Shown piece by piece: positions 27,599 through 29,431 of a stretch of 29,431 nt of DNA. The position numbers were made by a program, and so were the translations under genes. The stretch is from a virus. The stretch is taken from the IMG/VR virus record IMGVR_UViG_3300042509_002530, positions 1 to 29,431 of that record. One strand, given 5' to 3'. Numbering within the stretch: position 1 is the stretch's first letter; each line of letters opens with the position of its first letter. The notes beneath the pieces are model-generated. The model saw only the letters and a program-made list of their open reading frames with translations. It did not search any database and had not been told where the DNA came from.

Positions 27599-28033
27599 TC
27601 AGAATGGGATGTCGTCGGTCTCTTTGGCGGGTTTGGCCTTCGTCGCGGGGGCCGAGGATTTGGGTGACATCCAGCGTTCGAGGGTGTTGAAGCGATGGCC
27701 GGAGTCGGCTCCCTCTTCCTCGCCAAGAACGACCGTGGCCGTCTTGCCGATGAAATCCTCGGGCTGCACATCGATGTCCTCCCCTGGGACCACGGCGAAC
27801 CCGCAGGCTTCGCGCACTTGGTCAATCTTCCACCCCGCTTTTTCGGTGAATGTCAGGTGCTCATGGACTTCCGGCCCCTTGGCACCCTCGCCGATCTCGA
27901 CGCGGCAGATGAGTTTGATCATCGGGTTTCCGGCCTTGGAGAGCTTCTCCATGGCGTTGACGATTTCGACTTTGTAGGTTCCCGGCTCCACGAAATAGAC
28001 GGGTTTCGGTTCGGATTGTTTGTAGGTAGGCAT
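27599..28033 (-). CDS. DUF669-like protein with SSB-like acidic tail
   Basis: A 144-residue protein (MPTYKQSEPKPVYFVEPGTY start). The body reads VEPGTYKVEIVNAMEKLSKA, GNPMIKLICRVEIGEG and HEHLTFTEKAGWKIDQVREA, with GEDIDVQPEDFIGKTATVVL, an OB-like beta pattern seen in the DUF669 family of phage recombination and replication genes. The C-terminus is a Pro/Lys/Ala-rich linker ending in TDDIPF, like the acidic tip of bacterial single-stranded DNA-binding proteins (DDDIPF) that recruits partner enzymes. It lies between a Cas4/RecB-like nuclease and an HTH gene. A single-strand binding or recombination-helper role is likely; direct evidence is lacking. Confidence 0.75.
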   Translation of the reverse strand: MPTYKQSEPKPVYFVEPGTYKVEIVNAMEKLSKAGNPMIKLICRVEIGEGAKGPEVHEHLTFTEKAGWKIDQVREACGFAVVPGEDIDVQPEDFIGKTATVVLGEEEGADSGHRFNTLERWMSPKSSAPATKAKPAKETDDIPF

Positions 28034-28034
28034 G

Positions 28035-29042
28035 TTATTTTTTGGTTTTGATTTGGCGCAGGGTGTTTATGGGTGACCCTGCTCGCACCGCTGACTCGTC
28101 CATCTCCACGCCGGCGTCGGCGCAGAACTGGCGAAATTTGTCGGCGCCCATCTTCCCGCCGAGGGCGAGGATGAGCGTCTCTTTTGAAACATTGGCGGAG
28201 GCCCGAGCGATGGCATCGGCCTCGACGAACTGACGGCCTGCGCCGGTCGTGACTTTCCAGCCCGGAATGTCCTCACCAGCGGCGAGGCGTTCCTTCAAAG
28301 CATCGATGACTGGCTCGGCGATCTGCTTTTCCGCCAGCTTCCAGTTCGCGGCGAAGGCCGAAAGCTCGACCGGATTGGCGAGGATTTGGTCGCGGATGTC
28401 GGAGAGTGCGAGGTCGGACTTGACTAATGCCAGCGCCTCGGAGGATTGACGCACCAAGGCTCGGCACCCGTTTTGATGAGCGCACCAGCCGCAATACTCA
28501 TTCGGCGTCGGCTCCGCCAACCGGCTGCTGGCGTTTGCGATTACCGCCGAAACGGTCGCCTCGGCTTGCTCCCTCGTGAAGGTGTAAGTCCGCCTAACTC
28601 TCTGATCGACATAAACGACATGAGCCGTCCACGAGTCGGCGAAATGCTCGTGCATGCAGGCCAAACAATAGGCCGCAAGTTGCTCCCTATAATTTCTGAC
28701 TTGGCCCGTTTTTACATCTGCCACCCACTGAGCCCGAACGCATACCGCATCAGCCGTTCCCGGCTTCGAAAGGCCAGGCACCTCCATGCCGAGATATTCT
28801 TCGCGGGTCTCGACATGGTAGCCGCCCGACAGGGTGCGGAGTTCGTCCACGCCCCACCGCGCCACTGCCTGATCCTCGGCGGCAAGGCCGTCGTAGGTGG
28901 TCGGATCGTCAACCAAAAGCTCGCGGATGGCTTTGTCTAATAGAGTCCCACGCTCGGCTGCTGGGCTGGTGCCAGGTGCGCCCGTAAACAGGGCGCACTC
29001 GGCGAGCTTCGGCAAGGAGGAAGGGGAGATTTCCTTGATCAT
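28035..29042 (-). CDS. Cas4/RecB-like PD-(D/E)XK nuclease
   Basis: A 335-residue nuclease. The first ~200 residues hold PSSLPKLAECALFTGAPG (7-24; Cys16), GTLLDKAIRELL (32-43), PGTADAVCVRAQWVADVKTG (94-113; Asp98 and the D-x-K at 109-111) and the QLAAY motif (121-125). NEYCGWCAHQNGCRAL follows with Cys184, 187 and 193. One cysteine near the start and three later is the Cas4/AddB pattern that holds a 4Fe-4S cluster. It likely trims DNA ends in phage recombination. The C-terminal 130 residues are helical, with LEKQIAEPVIDALKERLAAG-like and KETLILALGGKMGADKFRQF stretches, and may contact DNA or the partner protein. It overlaps the upstream partial gene by an ATGA. Confidence 0.85.
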   Translation of the reverse strand: MIKEISPSSLPKLAECALFTGAPGTSPAAERGTLLDKAIRELLVDDPTTYDGLAAEDQAVARWGVDELRTLSGGYHVETREEYLGMEVPGLSKPGTADAVCVRAQWVADVKTGQVRNYREQLAAYCLACMHEHFADSWTAHVVYVDQRVRRTYTFTREQAEATVSAVIANASSRLAEPTPNEYCGWCAHQNGCRALVRQSSEALALVKSDLALSDIRDQILANPVELSAFAANWKLAEKQIAEPVIDALKERLAAGEDIPGWKVTTGAGRQFVEADAIARASANVSKETLILALGGKMGADKFRQFCADAGVEMDESAVRAGSPINTLRQIKTKK

Positions 29043-29431
29043 GCCGCCACCTCCATTTGAGCCTTGGCTTTAGCCACTAGGGCGGCAGGCCGCGCTACGA
29101 TCTGCTGGCGAAGTTTCTCACTGGCATCTCGCCATGTCTGGCCCTCTTGGATGGATCCGTTGCTAACGAGGAAGAGGTTGACGACTTCCTCGTTGTCCTC
29201 GAGGACGGCCACCGACTCCCGGCCAATGATCTCCACGGCAGGCGCCGAGGTTTTGGGTGCAGGTTTCCCAAAAACATGCGCCACGGATTCCCATTCCATC
29301 GGCAGCTCCTCGGCGAGGCCCGAGCGGGTCTTCGCGTCGTAGGCCGCCGAGTGGGTGGTCAGGATAATGCGCTCCTTGCCCCCGATGCCCTTGGCCTTGC
29401 CGTTCTCCTGAGAAACGGCCTTCGTTTTGAA
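29039..29431 (-). CDS. Hypothetical early protein (5' part outside window)
   Basis: The frame is open from the window edge (first visible codons read FKTKAVSQENGKAKGIGGKE) to the stop at 29039, 130 residues. There is an internal ATG at 29299, but the coding character continues in frame upstream (RIILTTHSAAYDAKTRSGLA, EELPMEWESVAHVFG), so the true start lies outside. The C-terminal part (NLFLVSNGSIQEGQTWRDAS, EKLRQQIVARPAALVAKAKA) is helical. No motif is recognised. Its place directly before the nuclease, with an ATGA overlap, suggests a recombination or replication helper. Confidence 0.7.
   Translation of the reverse strand, partial: FKTKAVSQENGKAKGIGGKERIILTTHSAAYDAKTRSGLAEELPMEWESVAHVFGKPAPKTSAPAVEIIGRESVAVLEDNEEVVNLFLVSNGSIQEGQTWRDASEKLRQQIVARPAALVAKAKAQMEVAA

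Noticed and set aside
1-29431. CRISPR array or insertion sequence
   Set aside because: No regularly spaced repeats with unique spacers and no transposase-like gene were seen; the only tandem repeats are inside the fibre gene.

Overview
The window is one continuous block of tailed-phage genes (a phage or prophage), all coded on the minus strand, so in transcription order it runs from position 29431 down to 1. Coding density is very high. Neighbouring genes mostly share ATGA, GTGA or TAATG junctions, and no stretch over 300 bases lacks a gene. The host is not named by any gene. Two copies of a CACAGAGGACACAGAGG-type intergenic repeat, of a kind I associate with Verrucomicrobiota and other PVC-group genomes, together with scarce Shine-Dalgarno sequences and A/C-rich leaders, point to a Verrucomicrobiota-like host. 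That assignment is an inference.

Layout in transcription order. (1) 29431-21927, early region: a partial gene, a Cas4/RecB-like PD-(D/E)XK nuclease, a DUF669-like protein with an SSB-like tail, an excisionase-type HTH protein, a cytosine-5 DNA methyltransferase whose gene is overprinted by a second long frame, a replication-initiation-like protein, a DnaB helicase, a RuvC-like resolvase, an HTH regulator and small proteins, including a coiled-coil protein and a NrdR-type zinc ribbon. (2) 21853-18131, packaging and DNA modification: small terminase, ParB-like protein, Mom-like DNA modification enzyme whose 3' end overlaps a tRNA-Gly(UCC)-like gene, and a lambda GpA-type large terminase. (3) 18054-16946: a promoter and four small accessory genes, one of them ribbon-helix-helix. 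(4) 16917-12388, head: gpW-like connector, lambda-type portal, ClpP-type protease with a long acidic tail, major capsid protein, a terminator, and two head-tail completion proteins. (5) 12358-7028, tail: two paralogous tube-like proteins, a terminator, a tail chaperone pair joined by a -1 frameshift on GGGAAAC, and a 915-residue tape measure protein. (6) 7031-1: distal tail, fibre modules, a LamG protein and the start of a holin-like gene.

The absence of a sheath gene and the lambda-like order (terminase, portal, protease, capsid, tube, G/GT, tape measure) indicate a siphovirus-type virion. Integrase, endolysin and immunity repressor are not in the window.

The most notable signals are the G/GT frameshift cassette whose second frame has no start codon of its own, the tRNA-Gly-like gene hidden in the 3' end of the mom-like gene, the cytosine methyltransferase overprinted by a second frame with an ATGTG double start, a TTTGACA motif repeatedly placed just before gene starts, and a tRNA-3'-end-like hairpin that may be an attachment-site remnant.
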